Part shown: in pieces, positions 13,848-20,814 of the stretch
Position numbering within the stretch: position 1 is the stretch's first letter
Layout of the letters: every line of letters starts with the position of its first letter
Source: JABFSS01 sp964449445
GTDB lineage: Bacteria > Patescibacteriota > Gracilibacteria > Peribacterales > Peribacteraceae
Reading direction: 5' to 3'
Assembly (NCBI GenBank): GCA_964449445.1
Contig: CAYUZT010000015.1
Location: 1-22,230, forward strand
DNA: 22,230 bases
Position numbers and translations under genes: made by a program
Notes under the pieces: model-generated
Database searches by the model: none
Told to the model about the DNA's origin: nothing
The model's input: only the letters and a program-made list of their open reading frames with translations

Positions 13848-16800
13848 TTAGAGCGGAGTGACTGGAGGGCGAGCGAGATACAATCGTACTGCGGTGTTGA
13901 TCTGTACTTCATTCCCGGAAATTAGCACATTATAGAGTTGAGATATGTGATCCATGCGCCCGTAAATTTGCATAATGACTCTATTCCTGGGCGTGTTCAT
14001 TTCCCCGCTTTCATTTGGACGTAATTCCCATAATGAATGAGTTCTCAGTGCGATCGATGCTCCTTGCCACTGATGATAGATCGCCTCAATGAGAGAACGT
14101 ACTGCTTTCCGATGCTCCTCTCCAGAAGATCTAAGTACAAGTGCCGCACTTTGCGCTATCTGATGATCTGATCTTGAATCGGGTGTCAGAAAAAAATGTA
14201 CCGTGTCTGGAGAAGGAACATCAGTGCCTCGCTGTGATCGATTTTCTTGCGGAGGAGGAGGAAGATGTAAGCGGGCAGGCGGAGTTTCAGAAAGGCGAAT
14301 AGAGACTGAAGTACTCACGCGAGGGAGACCGCTTAAAGGAGGAGAGTCGATTTCCAAGGTATGATTGAGGTAAAGCGCAGAATCACTCACTTGGATTTCG
14401 AATCCTTCAGCAGTACGCGTAAGCGTTGTTCCGTGGTTTTCTATTCGTGTACCAGGACTTATCCCAAGTTGAACGCCATTCAACATGACTCGAAGAGTTG
14501 GGGGTTGAAGTCGCACTATTCGACGCCGTCCGGGCTGTAGTGATTCTCCCTCCGGGAAACCGCGAACAGGAGTAATTGATTCCAGGAGTGCTGCTACTTG
14601 TTGCACTTGCTCCGGTGAAATATTCCACAATCGAATTGTGTGTGGGTAACGATCACTAACTCGCATCGGTCTTTCTAAAGAAACGCTGGGTAAATCACGT
14701 CGAAGAGCCGATTCTATCAGTGTAAGGGCGTCATCAGAATATGGCGGTGAGGATGTAAGCAATACACAAAATGTTCCTGGCATGCCACCCAAATGAATGC
14801 TCATCCTACAAAGATTCAATTTCTTGTCATGATATGTCCGTGCCGCTTCACGCGGCGCTGATAACATCCGAGAAGTGCGAGCGAAATAATCAACCAAATT
14901 TGTGATATTTGCCCGAGTGAGTCCTTTGATCCTCCCGTCTGACTCTATAACTGGTAACGGAGCAGTGAAGATATCGGGGTTAGATACAAATCGCCAGCTT
15001 TCATGTGGATCACTAACATGCACATTGAACAGTTCATCGTTTTGTGTGCGTCGAAAAAGAGAAAGATAAAAAACCTGTCCAGGCAGAGCATTACTTGTCT
15101 TAAAAAGACCTTCCAGTTCCCTTGTCTGTTCTATTGAAGAGAGGGAACGAATGTTCAAAGTTGCTGAAAAGCTTAAAAATTCTCCAGAATGCAAAAAGAA
15201 AAATCTTTCCGGATGTACATGACGCAATCCGTCACGGAGGCGGGTAGAAAGCGAATCTAAGGCGTAGCCACTGTTGAGATAGAGGAACGAATCATCCTCT
15301 AGGCACTGATTCCAAATTTTTTGAAAATTCTCCCGCAGGGCAATTGTGCTTGGTTGTAAGAAAAAAGATTGTATCTGTTCAACCGTTTCCAATCGACCGC
15401 TATATCTGTTCAATTCAGTTCTAATCACATCGGGTTGCGTGTTGAGAAGTTCTAAATGACGCTTACTTTCTGCAGCTTTTTCTTCTTTCTCCTTGCGCTC
15501 CAGTTCTAGTTTAGCGGCACGTTCCCTTTCTTCCTCCAGTTTCCGCAATCTTGCAGATTCTTTGTCGGCTTCAGCTTTCCTCGCCTTATCTTCCGCATCC
15601 TTCCTGATTTTGTCCTCTGCGTCCTTTCTTGCTTTATCTTCTGCATCCTTCTTCATTTTGTCCTCTGCATCTTTTCTCGCTCTATCTTCGGCTTCCTTCT
15701 TTTTCTTTTCTCCTTCGGGTGTGAGTGTCTCTACAATAACCAACTGAATGCCATCGCCAGGTGTGCGAGTGATTGTCAGGCGGCGATCTCCACTGTCATA
15801 TGTGTTGATTCCGGTAAAGAGGCCGATCTCATAGAAAAAATACAGGCGATCATCCGGATGTATCCTCATGAGGAGGGCATTGAGGGATGCCAACGTTTCC
15901 TGATATCTCCCTCCTGTTTGCATCAGTTTGAGCAGACCTTGCCACGTTTCCTGCGCTCGCTTATAGATGACCTCAGGGAGTTCGATCACAGGAGGTGCAG
16001 ACGATACACTCGCTCCTGCAGGCGGTGCTGTCGTCGCACTCACCCCCGTCGGCGGTGCACTCGAAATTGTTGTAGTACTCACAGGCAGAACGACCGGTCC
16101 CGGTCCCGAGCCCGGTCCCGCCGGAGGTACTGTCGACGAAACGACAGGTCCTGCCACTGGCCCCGTCGGCGACAAGCCTGGACCCGTTGTCGGCGCTGCT
16201 GCCAGCGCTCCTGCTCCCACCGATGCCCCCGCGGCAGCAGAGATTGCCCGCATGCTGGTGTGATCCGAGCCCGATCCGATGTAGCTGATCACGATTCCCT
16301 GCGCATCGCCCGAGGTCGCGTTCTTGAGCAAGCCGGTCATCAACTTGAAGTCCGCAGCGAGGACGTCGCCACGGCGCGATGCGAGCATGTTTTTCAGTTG
16401 CTGATGGATGCTCGTTGGCGCGAGCGCGAGGATGGCGTCGCGCTCCGCGACGGAGAGCGGTTTGTTGCGGCGGAGAACCGCCCGGTGCGTGCTGCCGTTT
16501 GCGTACCAATTGCGAGCAAATGCCGCCCAATTCGCGCCGCGCATGCCGTACCGCTCCTGGAGTCCCTGCCACTGCCCGCCGAGCTTGGTCAAAAAACCGG
16601 TCTGCTTGTCCATCCGCTCCGTGCCGTTCATCGTGATATCGCCCCACCCGGCGGCTATGCCCGCGAGCAGTAGCCAGAACGCGGGGAGCTTCCAGTTCTT
16701 GTCATCGGGCTTGGCGAACATCGCCAGTACTCCGGTGAAGATCGCGCCAATCGCGGCCCCCGTGAACACGGCCATCTGGATCAGCTGGCGTCCTTGTCCG

Positions 16801-17354
16801 TCGATATCGGGATTGCGCGTTAGATTGTATGCTCGGCCCACATAGACGTCCGGGTGTCCTTGCCCGATGGCCTGTTCGTACGACCGGAATGCGTCGTCGA
16901 TGTTCAGGGCTGCGCGCACGGCCAACGGATTACGGCTTCTCTGCGTGATGCCTTTGAGTAGCGTCAGCTCGGGTTGGGTATTGGCAATGAACCGGAGGAT
17001 GGCGATGGGATCGCCTTCGGTCCGCTCCTGACGATTTTCGGTGGTGGCGATTTTCCGCGTTGCGAGCGTCGTGAGCAGGTTCATCCGGCCCGTCCACCGG
17101 CCCTGCATCGTCTGCGGCAAACTGGAGAGCGAGCCCTGCGCGCGTTGGACGGTTGTGATGCAGCGCTGCTTGGCCATGCGTTCCTGCGCGCCGCGAGCCC
17201 ACTGGCCGAGTGTTTGCCTTGTCTGCTGCTGCTCAAATTTTTCCTCCAGTTCGTGGAGGGATTTGTGCGCGGCGTCCGTGACGGCAGCATGCTTGGCGGT
17301 GACCTCGGTGGAGGACAGGGGAGCGTCCGGTGATCCGAGTTCGCGATCGTGCAT
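13848..17354 (-). CDS. Giant mosaic membrane/coiled-coil protein (1168 aa)
   Basis: I do not recognise this protein. In order it has a helical charged N-terminus (to about 185), two hydrophobic segments (190-215 and 223-240), a helical region to about 360 and a Gly/Pro/Ala/Thr/Val-rich linker (about 368-456). A small domain (457-545) is followed by a long Lys/Glu coiled coil (548-635) with five 8-residue repeats of type AEDKARKD. The C-terminal part is about 530 residues, mostly beta-like, with no Cys cluster or known motif. Residues about 471-515 and 681-730 look duplicated (W...HP[DE]R.[YF]FF). The half after the linker is clearly AT-richer than the half before it. It starts 39 bases behind the polytopic membrane gene, probably in one transcript. 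A role in envelope or secretion structure is inference. Confidence 0.85.
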   Translation of the reverse strand: MHDRELGSPDAPLSSTEVTAKHAAVTDAAHKSLHELEEKFEQQQTRQTLGQWARGAQERMAKQRCITTVQRAQGSLSSLPQTMQGRWTGRMNLLTTLATRKIATTENRQERTEGDPIAILRFIANTQPELTLLKGITQRSRNPLAVRAALNIDDAFRSYEQAIGQGHPDVYVGRAYNLTRNPDIDGQGRQLIQMAVFTGAAIGAIFTGVLAMFAKPDDKNWKLPAFWLLLAGIAAGWGDITMNGTERMDKQTGFLTKLGGQWQGLQERYGMRGANWAAFARNWYANGSTHRAVLRRNKPLSVAERDAILALAPTSIHQQLKNMLASRRGDVLAADFKLMTGLLKNATSGDAQGIVISYIGSGSDHTSMRAISAAAGASVGAGALAAAPTTGPGLSPTGPVAGPVVSSTVPPAGPGSGPGPVVLPVSTTTISSAPPTGVSATTAPPAGASVSSAPPVIELPEVIYKRAQETWQGLLKLMQTGGRYQETLASLNALLMRIHPDDRLYFFYEIGLFTGINTYDSGDRRLTITRTPGDGIQLVIVETLTPEGEKKKKEAEDRARKDAEDKMKKDAEDKARKDAEDKIRKDAEDKARKAEADKESARLRKLEEERERAAKLELERKEKEEKAAESKRHLELLNTQPDVIRTELNRYSGRLETVEQIQSFFLQPSTIALRENFQKIWNQCLEDDSFLYLNSGYALDSLSTRLRDGLRHVHPERFFFLHSGEFLSFSATLNIRSLSSIEQTRELEGLFKTSNALPGQVFYLSLFRRTQNDELFNVHVSDPHESWRFVSNPDIFTAPLPVIESDGRIKGLTRANITNLVDYFARTSRMLSAPREAARTYHDKKLNLCRMSIHLGGMPGTFCVLLTSSPPYSDDALTLIESALRRDLPSVSLERPMRVSDRYPHTIRLWNISPEQVQQVAALLESITPVRGFPEGESLQPGRRRIVRLQPPTLRVMLNGVQLGISPGTRIENHGTTLTRTAEGFEIQVSDSALYLNHTLEIDSPPLSGLPRVSTSVSIRLSETPPARLHLPPPPQENRSQRGTDVPSPDTVHFFLTPDSRSDHQIAQSAALVLRSSGEEHRKAVRSLIEAIYHQWQGASIALRTHSLWELRPNESGEMNTPRNRVIMQIYGRMDHISQLYNVLISGNEVQINTAVRLYLARPPVTPL
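15573..15692 (-). repeat. 24-bp tandem repeat (five units)
   Basis: Five consecutive 24-bp units encode the 8-residue periods AEDRARKD, AEDKMKKD, AEDKARKD, AEDKIRKD and AEDKARKA in the coiled coil of the 1168-residue protein. The units differ by a few bases each, so they are diverged rather than freshly amplified. Confidence 0.85.
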
Positions 17355-17393
17355 GGGTATACGTGTGTGGAGGGCATGCTCTCATGGAGATTC

Positions 17394-19193
17394 TCAGTTT
17401 CCCTGGTTCGGGCGGGTCTTGAGTAACGCTTCGAGTTGCGTCCGTTGCTCCGGAGTGAGTGGCAGATTGGACGCCGTCGCGATATTTTCAATAATTGCCC
17501 GGTCGGAGAGATTGCGGAATTCCCGTTGCGTGAATTCGTTGCGGAAACGCGCGAGTGTCTTGTCCAATTGCTGCGCATTATTTTGGTTAAGGGCGGCGGT
17601 GATGTCGTTTCGTATAGTGATGACATTCGTCTGGTTTGCGGGAGCCTGTAGAATCTTGACCGGAGCTTCGTTCGGGAGAGCGCTGATGCCTGCCCGGCGT
17701 CGCATGCCTTCCGGAGAGAGATCGATGCGGCCGATTCTGTCCTGGTCCGCCTTGAGGCCTCGCGGATCCAGACCGCGGCCCACCTCGCGCGCGGACATCA
17801 GCTCGACGCCGGTACGGGACGGCACGGGAAGAATTGGCAGCGTCGTGAGCGATCCGACGGCGACCGAGCCGAGGCTCGTGCCGATGTTCTTGATCTTCTC
17901 GGTGAACATGCCCATGAGTCCCGCCTTTTCCTTGCCCAACTGTTGGAATCCGTATTCCCAGATGATGCCGATGGCGATGCACATCCAGATCAGCCGCCAG
18001 AGACTTCCGACGCCGACGAAGAGCGGGATCGGGAAATTACTGAAGGCGGTGGGCTCCTCGAGATTGGATCCGGCGTTGAGCATGATGAAGCCGATCGTGA
18101 ACGGAATCGCGACTTTCGCCGGCAGGAACACCGCCTGCAAAAAATGCTGCTGCCATTCCCAGAAGAGGGGTTTTCCTTCTCCTTCGCGCAGGATTGGGAA
18201 GGCGAACCCCAGCGCCACGAGCGGCATAAACGCTATCGACACCCATAGGACGGGAATGCGGATGAAAAAGGCCGCCGCCATCGCGATGAGCGGGAAGAGG
18301 AGCGCGATGTGCAGGAGCAGGATGACGACGAGTTGGATGGCGGTTTGCAGAAGCTGATTGATGTTTCCGGCGGGCGTTCCGGGTGGATTGACTGCTGCGA
18401 TGGTACTGGGCAGCCGCGCGAGCGTTTGGAGCCGGGCGTGATTCACGATGAGCCCGCTCAGGATCTTCTCCGAGGTTCCCACCTGCGCGTCGGCGTCGGT
18501 AATGGGGACGGTCTGATAGCACACAAGCGGCCGCAGCGGGCACTTCCAGCCCGTCGTAGGGGGGTTGTCGGCGGGATTCGTTCCGTCGTCACCGATGCTC
18601 TGCGTTTCCTGCCGGAAGAACTTGTAGCGGATCACGACGTCGCACGGACGCGAGGGTTCCGTGGCTGTCGCGGGAATAATACATCCGTCGCCGCCGATGA
18701 GCGACGGGATCTGGTACACGGTGTAGGTGAGGACTTGAGAGACATCAAAGAGAACCCGGGGGATGAACCACGAGAAGTTCACGAGGATGATGGCGAGGAC
18801 GAATTTGGGCAGACGTTCCTTGATCTTCGTGCCGTCGGCCGTGACGATCATGATAATTGCTCCGGCAATCAGCCCGAGGGCAAACCCCAGATTCACGAGA
18901 TCCCGCATGAACTGCCAGATGTCGTGGAGCATGTTGAGGAGCGAGCCGTCGGTCCCGTCCGGATTCAGCTGGAAGATGATCCGTGGATTCATCACGTAGT
19001 TGAGCGCGGCGAAAACCACCCACGTGACGAAATGCACCGCAGTGATGAGAGTCAGCATGAGATTCACTGCGGCGGCGACCAATGTCTGCTGTGCGTCCAC
19101 CGCCTGCGCGAATGCGAGCTGCGGTACGAGGAGCAGGAGTGCAAACGCACCCGAGAGACTGGCTGCCCGTCCCCTACGTATTCTCGTGAACAT
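17394..19193 (-). CDS. Polytopic membrane protein, VirB6/TrbL-like topology
   Basis: A 599-residue protein with an N-terminal signal sequence (basic RIRRGR, hydrophobic SGAFALLLLVPQLAFA, likely cut after AFA). About eight hydrophobic segments follow between residues 36 and 440, broken by a periplasmic-looking loop with several Cys (GGDGCIIP, RPCDVV, WKCPLRPLVCYQ). A cytoplasmic tail of about 150 residues is hydrophilic. The topology and the signal peptide resemble VirB6/TrbL-type channel proteins of type IV secretion-like loci in Patescibacteria; this is inference from form, as no VirB4 or other partner lies here. The start at 19193 is chosen for the signal peptide and the promoter just upstream; 30 residues of in-frame sequence before it look non-coding. 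The 1168-residue gene follows at 39 bases. Confidence 0.85.
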   Translation of the reverse strand: MFTRIRRGRAASLSGAFALLLLVPQLAFAQAVDAQQTLVAAAVNLMLTLITAVHFVTWVVFAALNYVMNPRIIFQLNPDGTDGSLLNMLHDIWQFMRDLVNLGFALGLIAGAIIMIVTADGTKIKERLPKFVLAIILVNFSWFIPRVLFDVSQVLTYTVYQIPSLIGGDGCIIPATATEPSRPCDVVIRYKFFRQETQSIGDDGTNPADNPPTTGWKCPLRPLVCYQTVPITDADAQVGTSEKILSGLIVNHARLQTLARLPSTIAAVNPPGTPAGNINQLLQTAIQLVVILLLHIALLFPLIAMAAAFFIRIPVLWVSIAFMPLVALGFAFPILREGEGKPLFWEWQQHFLQAVFLPAKVAIPFTIGFIMLNAGSNLEEPTAFSNFPIPLFVGVGSLWRLIWMCIAIGIIWEYGFQQLGKEKAGLMGMFTEKIKNIGTSLGSVAVGSLTTLPILPVPSRTGVELMSAREVGRGLDPRGLKADQDRIGRIDLSPEGMRRRAGISALPNEAPVKILQAPANQTNVITIRNDITAALNQNNAQQLDKTLARFRNEFTQREFRNLSDRAIIENIATASNLPLTPEQRTQLEALLKTRPNQGN

Positions 19194-19203
19194 AAATCCA
19201 AGA

Positions 19204-19232
19204 AGTATACCAGATTTTGCGCGGTTTCGCCA
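19204..19232 (-). promoter_or_regulatory. Promoter of the minus-strand operon
   Basis: On the minus strand, TGGCGA (19232-19227), a 17-base spacer and TATACT (19209-19204) lie 10 bases before the ATG at 19193. No Shine-Dalgarno sequence, so the expected leader is only 3-4 bases. Confidence 0.6.
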
Positions 19233-19403
19233 TGCTCGATTGTGGCTACGGCTTGAGGAGAAAAGCGTCTTCACGGCACTCAAAATTCGTCAGCATAGAC
19301 TGGCAAGGAGAGCGTGAAGGGATCTGTACTATCCGGACATAATTCCTTATTAAAGTGAGTATATTTTGTGTTCAATAAAAATATATATAAAAGGAATAAA
19401 TCA

Positions 19404-19436
19404 ATGTTTTTGGCTTATTTAAAGCAAAATATATGA
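19404..19436 (+). CDS. Possible 10-codon leader peptide
   Basis: ATG TTT TTG ... ATA TGA encodes MFLAYLKQNI. AAAAGGA lies 8 bases upstream, the clearest Shine-Dalgarno in the window. Its stop overlaps an ATG (ATGA, 19433-19436) that opens an in-frame extension of the regulator gene, the geometry of translational coupling. The extension does not look like protein, so this could be chance in AT-rich DNA. Confidence 0.2.
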   Translation: MFLAYLKQNI

Positions 19437-19470
19437 ATATATTAATTGTTCTTCACTGCGAATACTTTTC

Positions 19471-19500
19471 TTGCGCTATCCATGTACTCATGAGTACTGT
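19471..19500 (+). promoter_or_regulatory. Regulator promoter with palindromic operator
   Basis: TTGCGC (19471-19476), an 18-base spacer and TACTGT (19495-19500) lie 13 bases before the ATG at 19514. The perfect 14-bp palindrome GTACTCATGAGTAC (19484-19497) fills the spacer and overlaps the -10. A dimeric winged-helix protein bound there would block polymerase, so autorepression by the next gene is the likely role. Confidence 0.55.
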
Positions 19501-19513
19501 TTGTGATCAGCAC

Positions 19514-20101
19514 ATGTCATCAGTCACTCTCAAAGCACTGTTCTCGTCGCAGACGCGGGTCAAACTGCTCTCGACGTTCCTCCTCCATCCGGAGAGCGAG
19601 TATTTCATCCGCGAACTCACGCGTCTGCTTGGCGAGCAGATCAACTCGATCCGCCGCGAGCTCGAAAACCTGCGACGCATCGGTCTCGTGAAGGCGCGCC
19701 ATCGCAATCGCAAAAAGTACTACCGGGTCGATACCGAGTTTTCGCTGTACACGGATCTGCGCAATCTCTTCAGCAAGGAAGTGCAGGCCGAAAGTCCGAT
19801 CGTCGCAAGTCTCAAGAATCTCAGTAACGTACAACTGATCGTCCTCGCCGGCGCCTTTGCGGGAACCGAAAGCAAGGTGGATTTGCTCATCGTCGGCTCG
19901 GTGAAAAAAGAACTTATCGAGGCGCTGCTGCTCCAGGATCCCGAGATGAAGCACGTGAAGTACTCGATCTTCTCGGAAGCGGATTTCCTCTACCGCTTGA
20001 GCCTGAAGGACCGTTTTATCCAGGAGATTCTCAATGATCCGAGGCACATTACGGTGCTGAATTCCATTCAGGAGAAGGTGGCCGAGGCGCAGGGCAAGTA
20101 A
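19514..20101 (+). CDS. Winged-helix regulator with degenerate nucleotidyltransferase-like domain
   Basis: A 195-residue protein. Residues 1-75 form a winged helix (LKALFSSQTRVKLLSTFLLHP, a recognition-helix region REL..LLGEQINSIRRELENLRRIGLV and a wing KARHRNRKKYYRVD). Residues about 100-185 resemble the MNT/pol-beta nucleotidyltransferase fold: VLAGAFAG..SKVDLLIVG stands in place of GS(x)nDxD. The first Asp of DxD is Lys and the GS is GA, so catalysis is unlikely and a ligand-sensing or structural role is more plausible. The start is set at 19514 (MSSVTLK), the only one that starts at the conserved domain; ATGs at 19433 and 19490 would add residues with no domain character. It is divergent from the minus-strand operon, which it may control. 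Confidence 0.82.
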   Translation: MSSVTLKALFSSQTRVKLLSTFLLHPESEYFIRELTRLLGEQINSIRRELENLRRIGLVKARHRNRKKYYRVDTEFSLYTDLRNLFSKEVQAESPIVASLKNLSNVQLIVLAGAFAGTESKVDLLIVGSVKKELIEALLLQDPEMKHVKYSIFSEADFLYRLSLKDRFIQEILNDPRHITVLNSIQEKVAEAQGK

Positions 20102-20175
20102 GAAGGCAAAGAGGGTTACGAAGGCAAAGAGGAGTGTGGTTTTTGGTTTTCCTCTTTACCCTTTTCGCCCTCTTT
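20102..20175. terminator. Nested purine/pyrimidine hairpin after the regulator
   Basis: AAAGAGGG (20108-20115) pairs with CCCTCTTT (20168-20175) and AAAGAGG (20126-20132) with CCTCTTT (20151-20157). The left side is a direct repeat of GAAGGCAAAGAGG (20102-20114 and 20120-20132). It has the same style as the thrS terminator hairpin. Confidence 0.5.
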
Positions 20176-20191
20176 CCCTTCTCTCATCCTC

Positions 20192-20219
20192 TTGCGACTA
20201 CGCAAAATTCCTCTAACAT
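20192..20219 (+). promoter_or_regulatory. rplS promoter
   Basis: TTGCGA (20192-20197), a 16-base spacer and TAACAT (20214-20219) lie 11 bases before the rplS ATG. The predicted leader is about 4 bases with no Shine-Dalgarno sequence. Confidence 0.6.
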
Positions 20220-20230
20220 ACCTCGGCTCC

Positions 20231-20674
20231 ATGACGTCCTCCCTTCTCCACGCTCAGGCTACGAAGTACATCCGCAGGGTTCCCGCAATCGCACCGGGCA
20301 ACACTGTCCGTGTGCATGAGAAGGTCCAGGAAGGGGAGAAGTCGCGCACGCAGATCTTCGAGGGCCTCATCATCGCCATTCACCGCGGCCACACGCCGAC
20401 CGATGCCTCGTTCACGGTGCGCCGGATCGTCTCGGGCATTGGCGTCGAGAAAGTGTTCCCCATGCATTCGCCGACGCTCGAGAAGATCGAGGTCAAAAAA
20501 GTAGCAAAGGTGCGCCGCGCACGTCTCAACTTCCTCCGCGGACGCAAGGGCAAGGCCGCGCGGATGAGCGAGCGCTTTACGACGTCAGAAGAGTTTGGAC
20601 AGGCGGTAGCAGAGGAGCCGGTGGTTGTTCAGGAGGCTGCGAAGCAGGAGGAAGTGGCTGTCGTATCGAAGTAG
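20231..20674 (+). CDS. rplS: 50S ribosomal protein L19
   Basis: Component of the large ribosomal subunit at the 30S-50S interface; 147 residues. Family marks include the APGNTVRVHEKVQEGEKSRTQIFEG segment, the FTVRRIVSGIGVEKVFP core, HSPTLEKIEV and KVRRARLNFLRGRKGKAAR. The start at 20231 is chosen because a TTG at 20192 lies in the -35 box. Typical L19 proteins end near the KAAR motif at about 115 residues; here an acidic, Ala/Glu/Val-rich extension of about 35 residues follows (ERFTTSEEFGQAVAEEPVV and beyond). It is unusual for L19 in that it is not beside trmD or rpsP in this window. Confidence 0.96.
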   Translation: MTSSLLHAQATKYIRRVPAIAPGNTVRVHEKVQEGEKSRTQIFEGLIIAIHRGHTPTDASFTVRRIVSGIGVEKVFPMHSPTLEKIEVKKVAKVRRARLNFLRGRKGKAARMSERFTTSEEFGQAVAEEPVVVQEAAKQEEVAVVSK

Positions 20675-20755
20675 TCACAGAAAGATTCCAGCAAGAAATG
20701 CGTACGCACGCTTTTCTCTTTGCTCTGTACTCAGCTGGATTCTGAAATCTGCCTG

Positions 20756-20771
20756 CCCGCCGACAGGCGGG
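20756..20771. repeat. CCCGCC hairpin between rplS and the CsaB-like gene
   Basis: CCCGCC-GACA-GGCGGG forms a perfect 6-bp stem. It is flanked on both sides by GATTCTG (20738-20744 and 20772-20778), which looks like a target duplication. A run of six T follows shortly (20781-20786), so it may also act as a terminator for rplS. Confidence 0.5.
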
Positions 20772-20801
20772 GATTCTGGATTTTTTCTCCGACCGTACGC
20801 G

Positions 20802-20807
20802 TATACT
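20802..20807 (+). promoter_or_regulatory. -10 box of the CsaB-like gene
   Basis: TATACT lies 7 bases before the ATG at 20815 with no Shine-Dalgarno sequence; the -35 is weak. Leaderless spacing again. Confidence 0.45.
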
Positions 20808-20814
20808 TTTCTCT

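Larger units (their letters stand above)
19194..19513. other. Divergent AT-rich intergenic region
   Basis: These 320 bases separate the minus-strand operon from the regulator gene. From about 19335 to 19465 the DNA is strongly AT-rich, unlike the rest of the window. It holds the minus-strand promoter (19204-19232), a 10-codon frame with a good Shine-Dalgarno sequence (19404-19436), the regulator promoter (19471-19500) and a perfect palindrome (19484-19497). About 100 bases (19233-19340) show nothing I can name. Confidence 0.6.

Noticed and set aside
15858..16673. Arg/Cys-rich plus-strand frame opposite the Pro/Gly linker
   Set aside because: It is an artefact of reading the repetitive linker of the 1168-residue gene on the other strand.
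20192..20230. Upstream TTG start for L19
   Set aside because: The TTG is the -35 box, and family alignment supports 20231.
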